From assembly GCF_003966735.1 (NCBI RefSeq), contig NZ_AP017378.1, positions 2,934,905-2,998,904 on the forward strand: 64,000 bases of DNA, read 5' to 3'. The DNA is from Desulfovibrio ferrophilus. GTDB taxonomy: Bacteria; Desulfobacterota; Desulfovibrionia; Desulfovibrionales; Desulfovibrionaceae. The first letter of the stretch is position 1. Each line of letters starts with the position of its first letter. Both the position numbers and the translations under genes were made by a program. This document shows positions 49,145 to 56,878 of the stretch, piece by piece. Below the pieces are notes generated by a model, which was not told where the DNA came from, did not search any database, and saw only the letters and a list, made by a program, of their open reading frames with translations.

Positions 49145-49954
49145 ATGCCTCCATCCGTTTTCGTCAATCTGCCCCTGGCCTCCATCGCCAGAGGAGCGCC
49201 GTATCTCGACCTGTTTCTGGAGCAGGGCATTAACCCGGAGCTGGGCATCAATGCCTTTGCCCTGGACGAATTGTCCGAGCGCTGGCACCAGCGCATGGCC
49301 CGCCGCCTGCGCGAGGACGGGCTGCGTTGTGCAGTGCATCTGCCATTCATGGATCTGCGCCCCGGTGCCTCCGATCCCGCGATTCTGGCTGTGACCCGCG
49401 AGCGGCTGGACAGGGCCATGGGCCTGGCTCTTGAATACGGGGCCGCGCACATGGTGGGTCACGCCTGTTTTGTGCCGGGCATGGATGGATGCAGGGAGCA
49501 GGAATGGCTGGAGACGTCGACCAGCACCTGGGCCGGGTTGCTGGAAGGCCATGAAAGCGCCCCGCTGCTGTGTCTGGAAAACACCTATGAAACAGCCTGC
49601 CAGCCCATACTGGACCTGCTTTCCCGGTTGCCGGAAGATCGTGCAGGGGCCTGTCTGGACCTGGGGCACTGGCATAGCTTTGCCCGAGGCTGTGAACGCC
49701 GTGACCTGAAGGCTTGGCTGATGGCTCTGGGGCCACGCCTGAAGCATCTGCACCTGCATGACAACGACGGTTCCGGGGATCAGCATCTGGGCCTTGGGCA
49801 GGGTTCCATTCCCTTTGACGAGTTGTTTGCGACGCTGACCCGAAGCGGGCGGACCCCGTCCATGACTTTGGAGCCGCATACCCTTGAGGACTACGAGCAC
49901 TCCAGCCGTTTCATGACCGAGCACCCCGACTGGTTCATTGGGAAAAACGCATGA
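49145..49954 (+). CDS. Xylose-isomerase-like TIM barrel protein
   Basis: The 269-residue product has the sugar phosphate isomerase/epimerase (AP endonuclease 2 superfamily) pattern: VHLPFMDLRPG, LLCLENTYE, GACLDLGHWH, HLHLHDNDGSGDQHLGLGQG. Metal ligands are probably E in LEN, D/H in DLGH, H in HLHDN and E in LEPH. The substrate is unknown. It overlaps the following DapF-like gene by 4 bp (ATGA), so they should be cotranslated. Confidence 0.85.
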   Translation: MPPSVFVNLPLASIARGAPYLDLFLEQGINPELGINAFALDELSERWHQRMARRLREDGLRCAVHLPFMDLRPGASDPAILAVTRERLDRAMGLALEYGAAHMVGHACFVPGMDGCREQEWLETSTSTWAGLLEGHESAPLLCLENTYETACQPILDLLSRLPEDRAGACLDLGHWHSFARGCERRDLKAWLMALGPRLKHLHLHDNDGSGDQHLGLGQGSIPFDELFATLTRSGRTPSMTLEPHTLEDYEHSSRFMTEHPDWFIGKNA

Positions 49955-50772
49955 GTTCACGCCCCTATCGATTTTACAAGCTCTCTCCCGGTGGCAATAC
50001 CACCATTCTGATTATGGATGCCGAGACATTGCCCGTGGCCGATCATCCGGCTCTGGCCGCACGATTCATGGACCCGCTGCATCTGCAGGCCGAGCAGGTG
50101 GGATTCGTGTCCCTGAACGGCGGAACGCCGAGGCTGGACATGATGGGTGGTGAATTCTGCGGTAATGCGGCGCGCTGCCTGACCGCTGTGCTGGCCCTGG
50201 AGGGCCACCTGGACGATGTGGGGAGCATTTCCGTGTCCGGGGTAGAGGACGATCTTGATGTGCGTGTCAGCCGCGACAACGGAGCGCTCTCCACTGCCGT
50301 GCAGATGCCCGTGCGCGAGGACGGTGCCTGCATCAGTGATCTGGCTCCCGGGATTGCCCTGGCCGAACTGGACGGCATCACTCACCTGCTTCTGGACGAG
50401 GACGAGCATTCCTGTCCGGTTGATCCCATCAACGCCGCCGCACGCCTGCGGGCTGCGCATGGCCTCGGGGAACGCGACGCCGTGGGCTGTATCTGGTATT
50501 CCGGGGGCCTTGCCTTACCCAGCATCCGCCCGGTGGTCTGGGTCCGCGAGACGAATACCACGCATCTGGAAACCGCCTGTGGCTCGGGTACCATGGCCCT
50601 GACCCAGCTGTTGGCCTGCCAGCAGGGTGGTCCTGTGTGTGTTCGGGTACTACAGCCCAGTGGTCAGAGCATTGAAGCGCGAGTGGATTATGATCAGTCC
50701 ACGGGGCGATTCAGTGATGCGTGGATTTCGGGACGGGTCGAGGTCATCGCCAAGGGCATCACATATTTATAG
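49951..50772 (+). CDS. DapF-like amino acid epimerase
   Basis: The 273-residue product keeps both catalytic cysteines of the diaminopimelate epimerase fold: Cys70 in GGEFCGNAARC and Cys210 in ETACGSGTM. But the N-terminal YKLSPGGNTTILI replaces the DapF GNDF(V/I) motif, and both catalytic blocks differ from true DapF. It may epimerise another amino acid, as DapF-like racemases in metallophore pathways do. It is coupled to the TIM-barrel gene. Confidence 0.8.
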   Translation: MSSRPYRFYKLSPGGNTTILIMDAETLPVADHPALAARFMDPLHLQAEQVGFVSLNGGTPRLDMMGGEFCGNAARCLTAVLALEGHLDDVGSISVSGVEDDLDVRVSRDNGALSTAVQMPVREDGACISDLAPGIALAELDGITHLLLDEDEHSCPVDPINAAARLRAAHGLGERDAVGCIWYSGGLALPSIRPVVWVRETNTTHLETACGSGTMALTQLLACQQGGPVCVRVLQPSGQSIEARVDYDQSTGRFSDAWISGRVEVIAKGITYL

Positions 50773-50900
50773 AAAGGCGCTGAAAAACAGCCATCTGCGG
50801 TGTTGCTGCAAACAAATCGAGACCTCACCTATATCCAGATAGGCGTCAGTCTCGATTTGTTTTTGCGCCTTGTATCTTACGAATTTTGAGCGCCCTGTGG
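50773..50900. repeat. Family B repeat
   Basis: GGCGCTGAAAAACAGCC and TTTTGAGCGCCCTGTGG are the ends. The core has a perfect 13-bp hairpin AACAAATCGAGAC (50811-50823)/GTCTCGATTTGTT (50849-50861) with an inner CCTAT/ATAGG pair. It directly follows the epimerase stop. Confidence 0.8.
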
Positions 50901-50912
50901 AAAGAGTGGGTT

Positions 50913-51671
50913 TTATTTCCAGCTATTAATGTGCTTGGCCCATGGTCCAGAGGTCATTGTTTCAACAATTTGAGTAAAATGGTGATGATGGCATGGTTGG
51001 GGGATGAGGAAATATGTTCTGACTGTTCCTCTGAAACATCGAATGGAGAGGACGGTTTCGGTGTCTAGGTGTTCTTGTATTGCCTTAATCCTTTCACCAA
51101 ATTGTGCCGGATGGGGTTTTCCCATGTGCATATGTTGATAGATAATGAGGCTTTTCCCACTGGCCCATAATTTTTTGAGTTCATCCCAGAAGATATACTT
51201 GCAATGCTTGTTGCTTTTTTTACTCGTACTTGGGACTTCAATCCCATTATCCGGATCGCAAAAAACTATGTCACAATCTTTCAGTTTGTCTTGGGCTTGT
51301 TGGAACCAGTGCTGTCGTTCCTGCATTCGTTCATTAAGCTTGGGAACTTTGATGGTGTTTTCATAATATATGGTGTTTTCGGGGAGGATTTGTATTTTTC
51401 TGATGTGGGATACGTTTCTCCGATTCGGAATGATGTTGCCCTGTTCGTCAACGAGGTGTTTCTTTAGTGCATCAAACAAAAAGGGGTCACATGACCTAAA
51501 CTCCTTGTTGTTTGATTTTTGCAAATAAGCTGTATGTTTCCCGTCGTTATTATGTGTTTCATTGTTGGCGAGACACCAGAGGATCCCGAGTCTGGAAGAG
51601 GGGGTAACGGCATTGCGGAGCATGCCGTACTTGGTGAAATCCCCGACGTCTCCGAAATATCTGTTTTGCAT
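50913..51671 (-). CDS. Hypothetical AT-rich gene, NRYFGD...DPDNGIE family
   Basis: The 252-residue product starts MQNRYFGDVGDFTKYGMLR and has the central motif VFCDPDNGIEVPS. I recall this pairing in scattered bacterial hypothetical proteins, often in accessory DNA, but I cannot name a function. Base composition is much AT-richer than the neighbours, so it was probably acquired. GAGGA precedes ATG 51671. A family B repeat lies immediately past its stop. It may be a nuclease or methyltransferase, which is a guess. Confidence 0.65.
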   Translation of the reverse strand: MQNRYFGDVGDFTKYGMLRNAVTPSSRLGILWCLANNETHNNDGKHTAYLQKSNNKEFRSCDPFLFDALKKHLVDEQGNIIPNRRNVSHIRKIQILPENTIYYENTIKVPKLNERMQERQHWFQQAQDKLKDCDIVFCDPDNGIEVPSTSKKSNKHCKYIFWDELKKLWASGKSLIIYQHMHMGKPHPAQFGERIKAIQEHLDTETVLSIRCFRGTVRTYFLIPQPCHHHHFTQIVETMTSGPWAKHINSWK

Positions 51672-51904
51672 GGAAATTCCTCAACTGCAGGGTTTTGGGA
51701 CATATGGCATGGCGTATAGACGTGTCTGTTTGATAGCTCAAGCAGAAGTCGGTGTCATTATTAAGCTTGATCGATGCGAGAGACGGGCCTTCCCCACCGC
51801 GTCGGGGCATTAGGACGCGAAGAGTGCGGACCTTGGCCGCCCGAAATGAGCGATCCAGCTCCGGCGACGAGTGCTGATTTTCAGGAAGGATGAGATCTGC
51901 GGAT

Positions 51905-52080
51905 CCTGTGGCCTGTATGGTTTGCCAACCGTTAAGCCTCACCCCAAAGGGGGAGGGCAGAGTCCAGAGGGTGTTCCGGGGGGGAAAACGAGTCTTCGAG
52001 CGTCCCTCCACATACCCTCTGGTCCAAGCGAAGCGGACACCTGTGGCAATGCCCCCTTGGTCGGTCTGCGAGAGCAGGCG
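51905..52080 (-). repeat. Repeat family A element in the 51672-52187 gap
   Basis: CCAGAGGGT (51964-51972) and ACCCTCTGG (52014-52022) form the hairpin arms. TCCAAGCGAAGCGGACACCTG follows as in other copies, and CCTGTATGG at 51909 matches the CCATACAGG block at 18057 and 23523 on the complement. The rest of the 516-bp gap shows no gene. Confidence 0.7.
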
Positions 52081-52187
52081 ATGTGCCAGACACCTGGACG
52101 CAGCACCCCCAACCTCTCTCCGCGAGAGCGGGCAACGTCGGTGTCTTCCCTCCGATAGGCAACACCCTTGCGGCGCGAAGCCGCACC

Positions 52188-52703
52188 CTACTTGCTGCGG
52201 GTCAGGGCCAGGGCCAGAGCCGTAGTCAGTTTGACCAGTTCGGAATTGTTCTTGCGCACCGTGGCCGCAAGGCGTCGTGACAGGGCGGTCAACAGGTGGC
52301 AGCCAATCTCGGGTTCGTTCTTGACCAGGGCAAAGAAGCGGTCACGATTGGTGACCAGAAATTCCGAGGGCTCCAGGGTTTCCACCGTGGCCGAGCGAGT
52401 GTCGCGGTCGATGAGCGCCATTTCCCCGAACAACGGGCACAGGCTCCCGTCCAGGGTGGCCAGCACCTTGCGGGTGTCCTGCAGTTCCTGCAAGGGCAAG
52501 GTCATGCCCTGGATGATCATGGACTTGGTGATGCGCACCCGGCCGCTGACAAGGACGAACATCTCGTCGCCGAGGTCTCCCTCATTGATGATTTTTTCGC
52601 CCCGCTCCACCTTGAGTGTTGAGAATATCTTCTGAACCTTGTCGATGTCGGCATCGGGCATGTCCGTGAAGATGGCGATGTCGTGCCAGGGAATGTTGTT
52701 CAT
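52188..52703 (-). CDS. Cyclic-nucleotide-binding domain protein
   Basis: The 171-residue product has one cNMP-binding beta-barrel (FSTLKVERGEKIINEGDLGDEMFVLVSGRVRI) and the phosphate-binding-cassette-like CPLFGEMALIDRDTRSATV. It has no helix-turn-helix, so it is not a CRP-like factor. The C-terminal helix (ALSRRLAATVRKNNSELVKL) could bind a partner. It starts 13 bp after the K+ channel gene and may be a soluble regulatory module for it. Confidence 0.87.
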   Translation of the reverse strand: MNNIPWHDIAIFTDMPDADIDKVQKIFSTLKVERGEKIINEGDLGDEMFVLVSGRVRITKSMIIQGMTLPLQELQDTRKVLATLDGSLCPLFGEMALIDRDTRSATVETLEPSEFLVTNRDRFFALVKNEPEIGCHLLTALSRRLAATVRKNNSELVKLTTALALALTRSK

Positions 52704-52716
52704 GAAGTCGTCCTCA

Positions 52717-53868
52717 TCATGATTCCGTGGCCTGGGCCTTCAGGTACAGTAGGCCGTCATAGCCTTCGAGTTGCAGGTCGTCTGCCGGGTTGATCACGAT
52801 GCTCGGGCCCTGCTGCCCCAGCGAGGTCTGCTGCCCGCTCATGGTGAACAGTTCCAGGATGAACTGATCCAGAGCCGAGCCTTCATCCAGCATGTCCTGC
52901 AGGGTCAGGTCCTTGCTCTCGTGACACAGGGCCAGTGGCAGTGAGCCGTCATGGCCGCGTGAGGTCTGTATGAGTTCGCCCCAGTCCATGTTCTGTTCAT
53001 CGCTTGTCAATCGGCGATAGTCCAGGCTGCCCGCATGATTGCGTGATCCGACGAGTCCCTGAAAGAACGGCCAGACCGAGGGGGTCTTGCCCATGCGACC
53101 CAGGAGCATGCTGGCGACTTCGCCCCGGGGCACGATCTCGTTAACCCCGGCCCGCAGCAGATGGTCGCGGTTTTCGGCCAGCACCACTTCGGAATAGATG
53201 GAAACCTTGGGGGCGAGACTGCGCAGGGTCAGGGCGGCGTAGAGGCTTTGCTGATCAGAGTCTGCGGCCGAGAGTCCGGCCTGGGAGAGGATGTAGATCA
53301 CCTGGGCTGTGGCCGGGCTGGCGCGGTGGACCACGCTTTCGTGTGCGGGGTTGCCGTAGACGAAGTGCAGCCTGTTGGCCATATCCAGATCAAAGGCCAG
53401 GGAGTCACGCTCCTCGGGAGCCAGGCTGTTGACCAGGACCAGGTCATTGTTTTTCAGGATCTCTGCATCCTGAAGTGTGCTTACGATGTTTTTTGCGAAC
53501 GAATTCCAACCGATGATGATGACGTGCCCTGAAAGTTTCACTTTGAGCAGTCCTTTTCGGCGTTTGGCCCGATTTTCGACGATAATGGAGGCCAGGTTGC
53601 CGGTTAGGGTGGAGACCATCCCGATGCCGGAGATCATGACGAGCAATCCGAGGAGCCGCCCCGGCGTTGTCGCCGGGACGAGATCCCCATAGCCGACGGT
53701 GGTCAGGGTGACCACCGCCCACCAGATTGCGGAAAGAAAATCAGCGTGTCCCTGAGGCTGAAGCTCAAGGAGGTAGAAGCCCACCGAGCTTAGGATCAGC
53801 AGGGTGGAGATGAGGACCAGCAACTTCCTGAAGGGAGTGCTAATCAGTATCTTCGCCGTAAACCTCAT
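52717..53868 (-). CDS. K+ channel with RCK/TrkA-N domain
   Basis: The 383-residue product has two membrane helices, and the pore helix with filter TVGYGD at 57-62 defines a 2TM potassium channel. A cytosolic RCK domain follows. Its first strand reads HVIIIGWNSFAKNIV, which departs from the usual GxGxxG NAD motif. ATG 53868 lies inside the 3' end of the upstream gene, a 29-bp overlap; a TTG six bases earlier is possible. It is followed by the cNMP-binding gene. Confidence 0.9.
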   Translation of the reverse strand: MRFTAKILISTPFRKLLVLISTLLILSSVGFYLLELQPQGHADFLSAIWWAVVTLTTVGYGDLVPATTPGRLLGLLVMISGIGMVSTLTGNLASIIVENRAKRRKGLLKVKLSGHVIIIGWNSFAKNIVSTLQDAEILKNNDLVLVNSLAPEERDSLAFDLDMANRLHFVYGNPAHESVVHRASPATAQVIYILSQAGLSAADSDQQSLYAALTLRSLAPKVSIYSEVVLAENRDHLLRAGVNEIVPRGEVASMLLGRMGKTPSVWPFFQGLVGSRNHAGSLDYRRLTSDEQNMDWGELIQTSRGHDGSLPLALCHESKDLTLQDMLDEGSALDQFILELFTMSGQQTSLGQQGPSIVINPADDLQLEGYDGLLYLKAQATES

Positions 53869-55666
53869 CTTCAAGGTCTTCCTGTCGCTTCAACAACTCT
53901 TCAAACCTGATGTCCGCACCCAGAATACCCTGGATGTCGAGTTCTTCATCGTCCACTGGTGTGGCCACGGTGAGGCACAGTTTACCAGTAAAATGCGACT
54001 TGTAGAAGTCCGTAACCATCATCTTGCCCGTTTGCATGGGTTTGACGAACCATTCGCGGTCGGAAAAATCCGTTTCATGGTCATAGGTCTTGTACTTGGG
54101 CGCATCCTCGGGGTGGCAGACGGAACTGGCCACAAGGCGCCCCTCCGTATTGACCAGATACATGTACTGGATGAAGGAGTACTCGGACAGGAAGTCGTCC
54201 ATGCAGCCTCCCACCTTCTCGGAACTGAGGCTGCGGATTTCGCAGTCTTGCGACAGCTTTTCCACGACCTTGGCAGCCAGCTTGTGGGCCGCTTCCTTCA
54301 GATGGTCGAATTCGGACATGAACAACTCTGGCAGGTAGCGCTTGACCACGACCTTCATCTCCTTGTTGGAGAAGGAGGTGTTCCGGCCTTTTTCATAGGC
54401 GGCCATGATGCGCTTGTAGATCTTGGTCACTGCGGGGTGGCGCTTGTCGATGACCTGATCGCCGGTCAGGTGCAAGGACTGGTTGATCCAGTAGGCCACG
54501 CCGGCCTTGCCCGACTTGTCGGTGATGATGATCGGCACCGGGCGGTTCAGGATCTTGTTGGTATCGAAGATGTTGTAGATCTCTTCGTTCTTGGCCAATC
54601 CGTCCACGTGGATTCCGGCGCTGGTGGCGTTGAAATCGCGGCCCGCAAAGGGGTAGTTGTCGGGAATCTTGTAGTCCAGCTCCTTCTCGAAGTATTCGGC
54701 GATTTCGCTGATGACCTGGGTGTGGGCCATGTCGTCTTCACCGGTCAGGGAGATGTACTCCATGACCAGGGCCTCGATGGGGGCGTTGCCGGTGCGCTCG
54801 CCAAAGCCGAACAGGGTGCCGTTGGCACCGGAGCAGCCATAGAGCCAGGCCGTGGCTGCATTGACCAGCACCTTGTGGAAGTCGTTGTGGCCATGCCACT
54901 CCAGCCATTCGCTGGGGACGCCAGCCTCATCGGTGAAGGCACGCACCACCCGTGCCACCGAGCGCGGCAGAGCCGAGCCGGGATAGGGCACGCCAAAGCC
55001 CATTGTGTCGCATAGCCGGATTTTGACGGGCAGGCCGCTGTCCTTGGACAACTCCATCAGCCGTTTGGCAAAGGGCAGGCAGAAACCCCAGATGTCGGCC
55101 CGGGTGATGTCCTCAAAGTGACAACGCGGCACGATGCCCCATTCCAGGGCTTTTTCCACCACCTCGAGGTAGTCGTGCATGGCCTCGACGCGATTCTTCT
55201 TGAGCTTCAGGTAAATATGGTAGTCGGACACCGAAGTCAGCATGCCGGTCTCGCGGATGCCCATGTCCTTGACCAGACGCAGATCGTCCTTGTTGGCGCG
55301 GATCCAGCCTGTGACCTCGGGGAATTTGTAGTCCTTGGCCATGCAGCGCTCAACGGCGCGGCGGTCCTTGTCGGAATACAGGAAGAACTCACTCTGGCGA
55401 ATCAGCCCGGAGTGGCCGCCCAGCTTGTGCAGGTAGTCGAAGATGGTTTCCATCTGCTTGACCGTATAGGGCGGGCGGGCCTGTTGGCCGTCACGGAAGG
55501 TCGTGTCGGTGATGAAAATCGGATCTGCCGGGCGTGGCATCATGAAGTTGTCATCAAAGCTGACCCGACCAACCTTGGTGTACGGAAAGTATTCGCGGAA
55601 CAGGACAGGTTCTTCGGGGTTGCGGACCTGATAGTCGAAGCTGCGATTGAAGTGCAGAAATGCCAT
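53840..55666 (-). CDS. HMGL-type (Re-citrate synthase-like) enzyme with C-terminal Cache-like domain
   Basis: The 608-residue product has an HMGL/isopropylmalate-synthase TIM barrel: ITDTTFRDGQQARPPYT, SGLIRQSEFFLYS, EWHGHNDFHKVLVNAA, ATSAGIHVDGL. The pattern resembles Re-citrate synthase of Clostridium kluyveri, also reported for Desulfovibrio. The last 120 residues add a domain with YMYLVNTEGRLVASSVC, FSDREWFVKPMQTGKM and LCLTVATPV that looks like a Cache ligand-sensing domain, though no membrane segment is present. GGAGGA precedes ATG 55666. It leads the minus-strand operon with the K+ channel. Confidence 0.8.
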   Translation of the reverse strand: MAFLHFNRSFDYQVRNPEEPVLFREYFPYTKVGRVSFDDNFMMPRPADPIFITDTTFRDGQQARPPYTVKQMETIFDYLHKLGGHSGLIRQSEFFLYSDKDRRAVERCMAKDYKFPEVTGWIRANKDDLRLVKDMGIRETGMLTSVSDYHIYLKLKKNRVEAMHDYLEVVEKALEWGIVPRCHFEDITRADIWGFCLPFAKRLMELSKDSGLPVKIRLCDTMGFGVPYPGSALPRSVARVVRAFTDEAGVPSEWLEWHGHNDFHKVLVNAATAWLYGCSGANGTLFGFGERTGNAPIEALVMEYISLTGEDDMAHTQVISEIAEYFEKELDYKIPDNYPFAGRDFNATSAGIHVDGLAKNEEIYNIFDTNKILNRPVPIIITDKSGKAGVAYWINQSLHLTGDQVIDKRHPAVTKIYKRIMAAYEKGRNTSFSNKEMKVVVKRYLPELFMSEFDHLKEAAHKLAAKVVEKLSQDCEIRSLSSEKVGGCMDDFLSEYSFIQYMYLVNTEGRLVASSVCHPEDAPKYKTYDHETDFSDREWFVKPMQTGKMMVTDFYKSHFTGKLCLTVATPVDDEELDIQGILGADIRFEELLKRQEDLEDEVYGEDTD

Positions 55667-55882
55667 GGCTTGTTATTCCTCCATCATGATCGTCTTTTGC
55701 GGGTGGGGTGGCCCCGTCCCGCAGCATGTCTATGCGTAGCAGAAACAGGATTGTGGTCAAACGATAATCGGTGAACCCTCCCCGGGAGACCACAGAACCT
55801 CAGGAATCATCCTGCGCGGAACGTGGGCTTTTCGCGGGTTGTGGGTGGAGTGCCGGCGGGCGCGGTGGTCCGCCGGGTAAAC

Positions 55883-56647
55883 TCAGGCCAGTCCGTGGCG
55901 CTGCTTTTCCTGCAGCACTTCCTGGCTCTCGGGGCTGATTCGCTCCGCTTCGGCCAGGGCGCGGGCGGCTTCTTCGGCCCAGCCGCCTCGGCGCAGGCTG
56001 CGGGCAGCCAGCAGTGACAGCCGCTCGGGGGCCTCGTCATAGACGTTGGCCACGAGTTTGGCATAGCTGTCGCCGAAAACTTCGCGCACCAGATCGTTCT
56101 GATCGAACAGGAACCGCGCCAGCAGTTCATTCTCGCGGTGCAGCGGTAGATAATCCATGAACAGTTTGCGGCAGTTGAACAGCAAAAAGCGGATGCGGTT
56201 CACTTCGCGCTGGATGCTCTCGTTGGTCTGGTCAAGGACTCCGAACAGTTCGCGGGAAAAGGCCAGGTGTTCTCCCGAGAGTTCCTTGTCCTGCAGCTGT
56301 CGGAACCAGGGGGCGTAGTTCTGCTGCTGATAGGCGTCTTCCTTGAGCTTCATGGCGTCGTGGAAGATGTAGCCGACGCTCCAGTCCAGAAATTGGCCCA
56401 GCATTCCCGAGCCGCTGGCACCGCTGGCGCTATCATTCTTGTACAGCACGTGGGCCGTGTCCTTCAGGCGCCAGAGCAGTCCCTTGTTCATTTCCTGGCC
56501 GAGCAGATTCTTCAGGGCGTTGAAGTCCACATGGCCGGTGCGGTCAAAATGGCGAAATTCGTGTTCCAGCAATCTGCTGACCAGACAGAAATCTCGTAGG
56601 ACATCGCGTACGAATTCCGGCAGTTTGCTTCTGATCCATTTTGACAT
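55883..56647 (-). CDS. Hypothetical helical protein
   Basis: The 254-residue product is all-helical and charged, with no signal peptide. Its last 50 residues look TPR-like (LLAARSLRRGGWAEEAARALAEAERISP). GAGGAGC lies 13 bases upstream of ATG 56647. It sits between the acyltransferase gene and the HMGL operon, both minus strand. I do not recognise a family. Confidence 0.65.
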   Translation of the reverse strand: MSKWIRSKLPEFVRDVLRDFCLVSRLLEHEFRHFDRTGHVDFNALKNLLGQEMNKGLLWRLKDTAHVLYKNDSASGASGSGMLGQFLDWSVGYIFHDAMKLKEDAYQQQNYAPWFRQLQDKELSGEHLAFSRELFGVLDQTNESIQREVNRIRFLLFNCRKLFMDYLPLHRENELLARFLFDQNDLVREVFGDSYAKLVANVYDEAPERLSLLAARSLRRGGWAEEAARALAEAERISPESQEVLQEKQRHGLA

Positions 56648-56753
56648 TGCTGGGGGTGCTCCTCAAGGTTTGATCGGAAGCGGACCTTAGCATATCAGGA
56701 GGCAATCGCCAAATAGAGCCATTTGAGGCAGATCGGGGGCGTAATCATCAAGA

Positions 56754-56783
56754 ATTAAGCCCTGTCCGAGAACAGGGCTTAAT
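56754..56783 (-). terminator. Perfect 12-bp-arm hairpin, probable terminator
   Basis: ATTAAGCCCTGT and ACAGGGCTTAAT flank loop CCGAGA, about 95 bp past the stop of the acyltransferase gene. The A-T-rich outer pairs resemble a bidirectional terminator, though the U-run is short. Confidence 0.6.
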
Positions 56784-56878
56784 AACCGAATCGATTTGCT
56801 GGGAATCAGGGGTGGCGGTGTCAGAATCGAGGCAGGTAATGCCATGGTGCGGCACATTCTGGGTTGCGTTTTTGCCAC

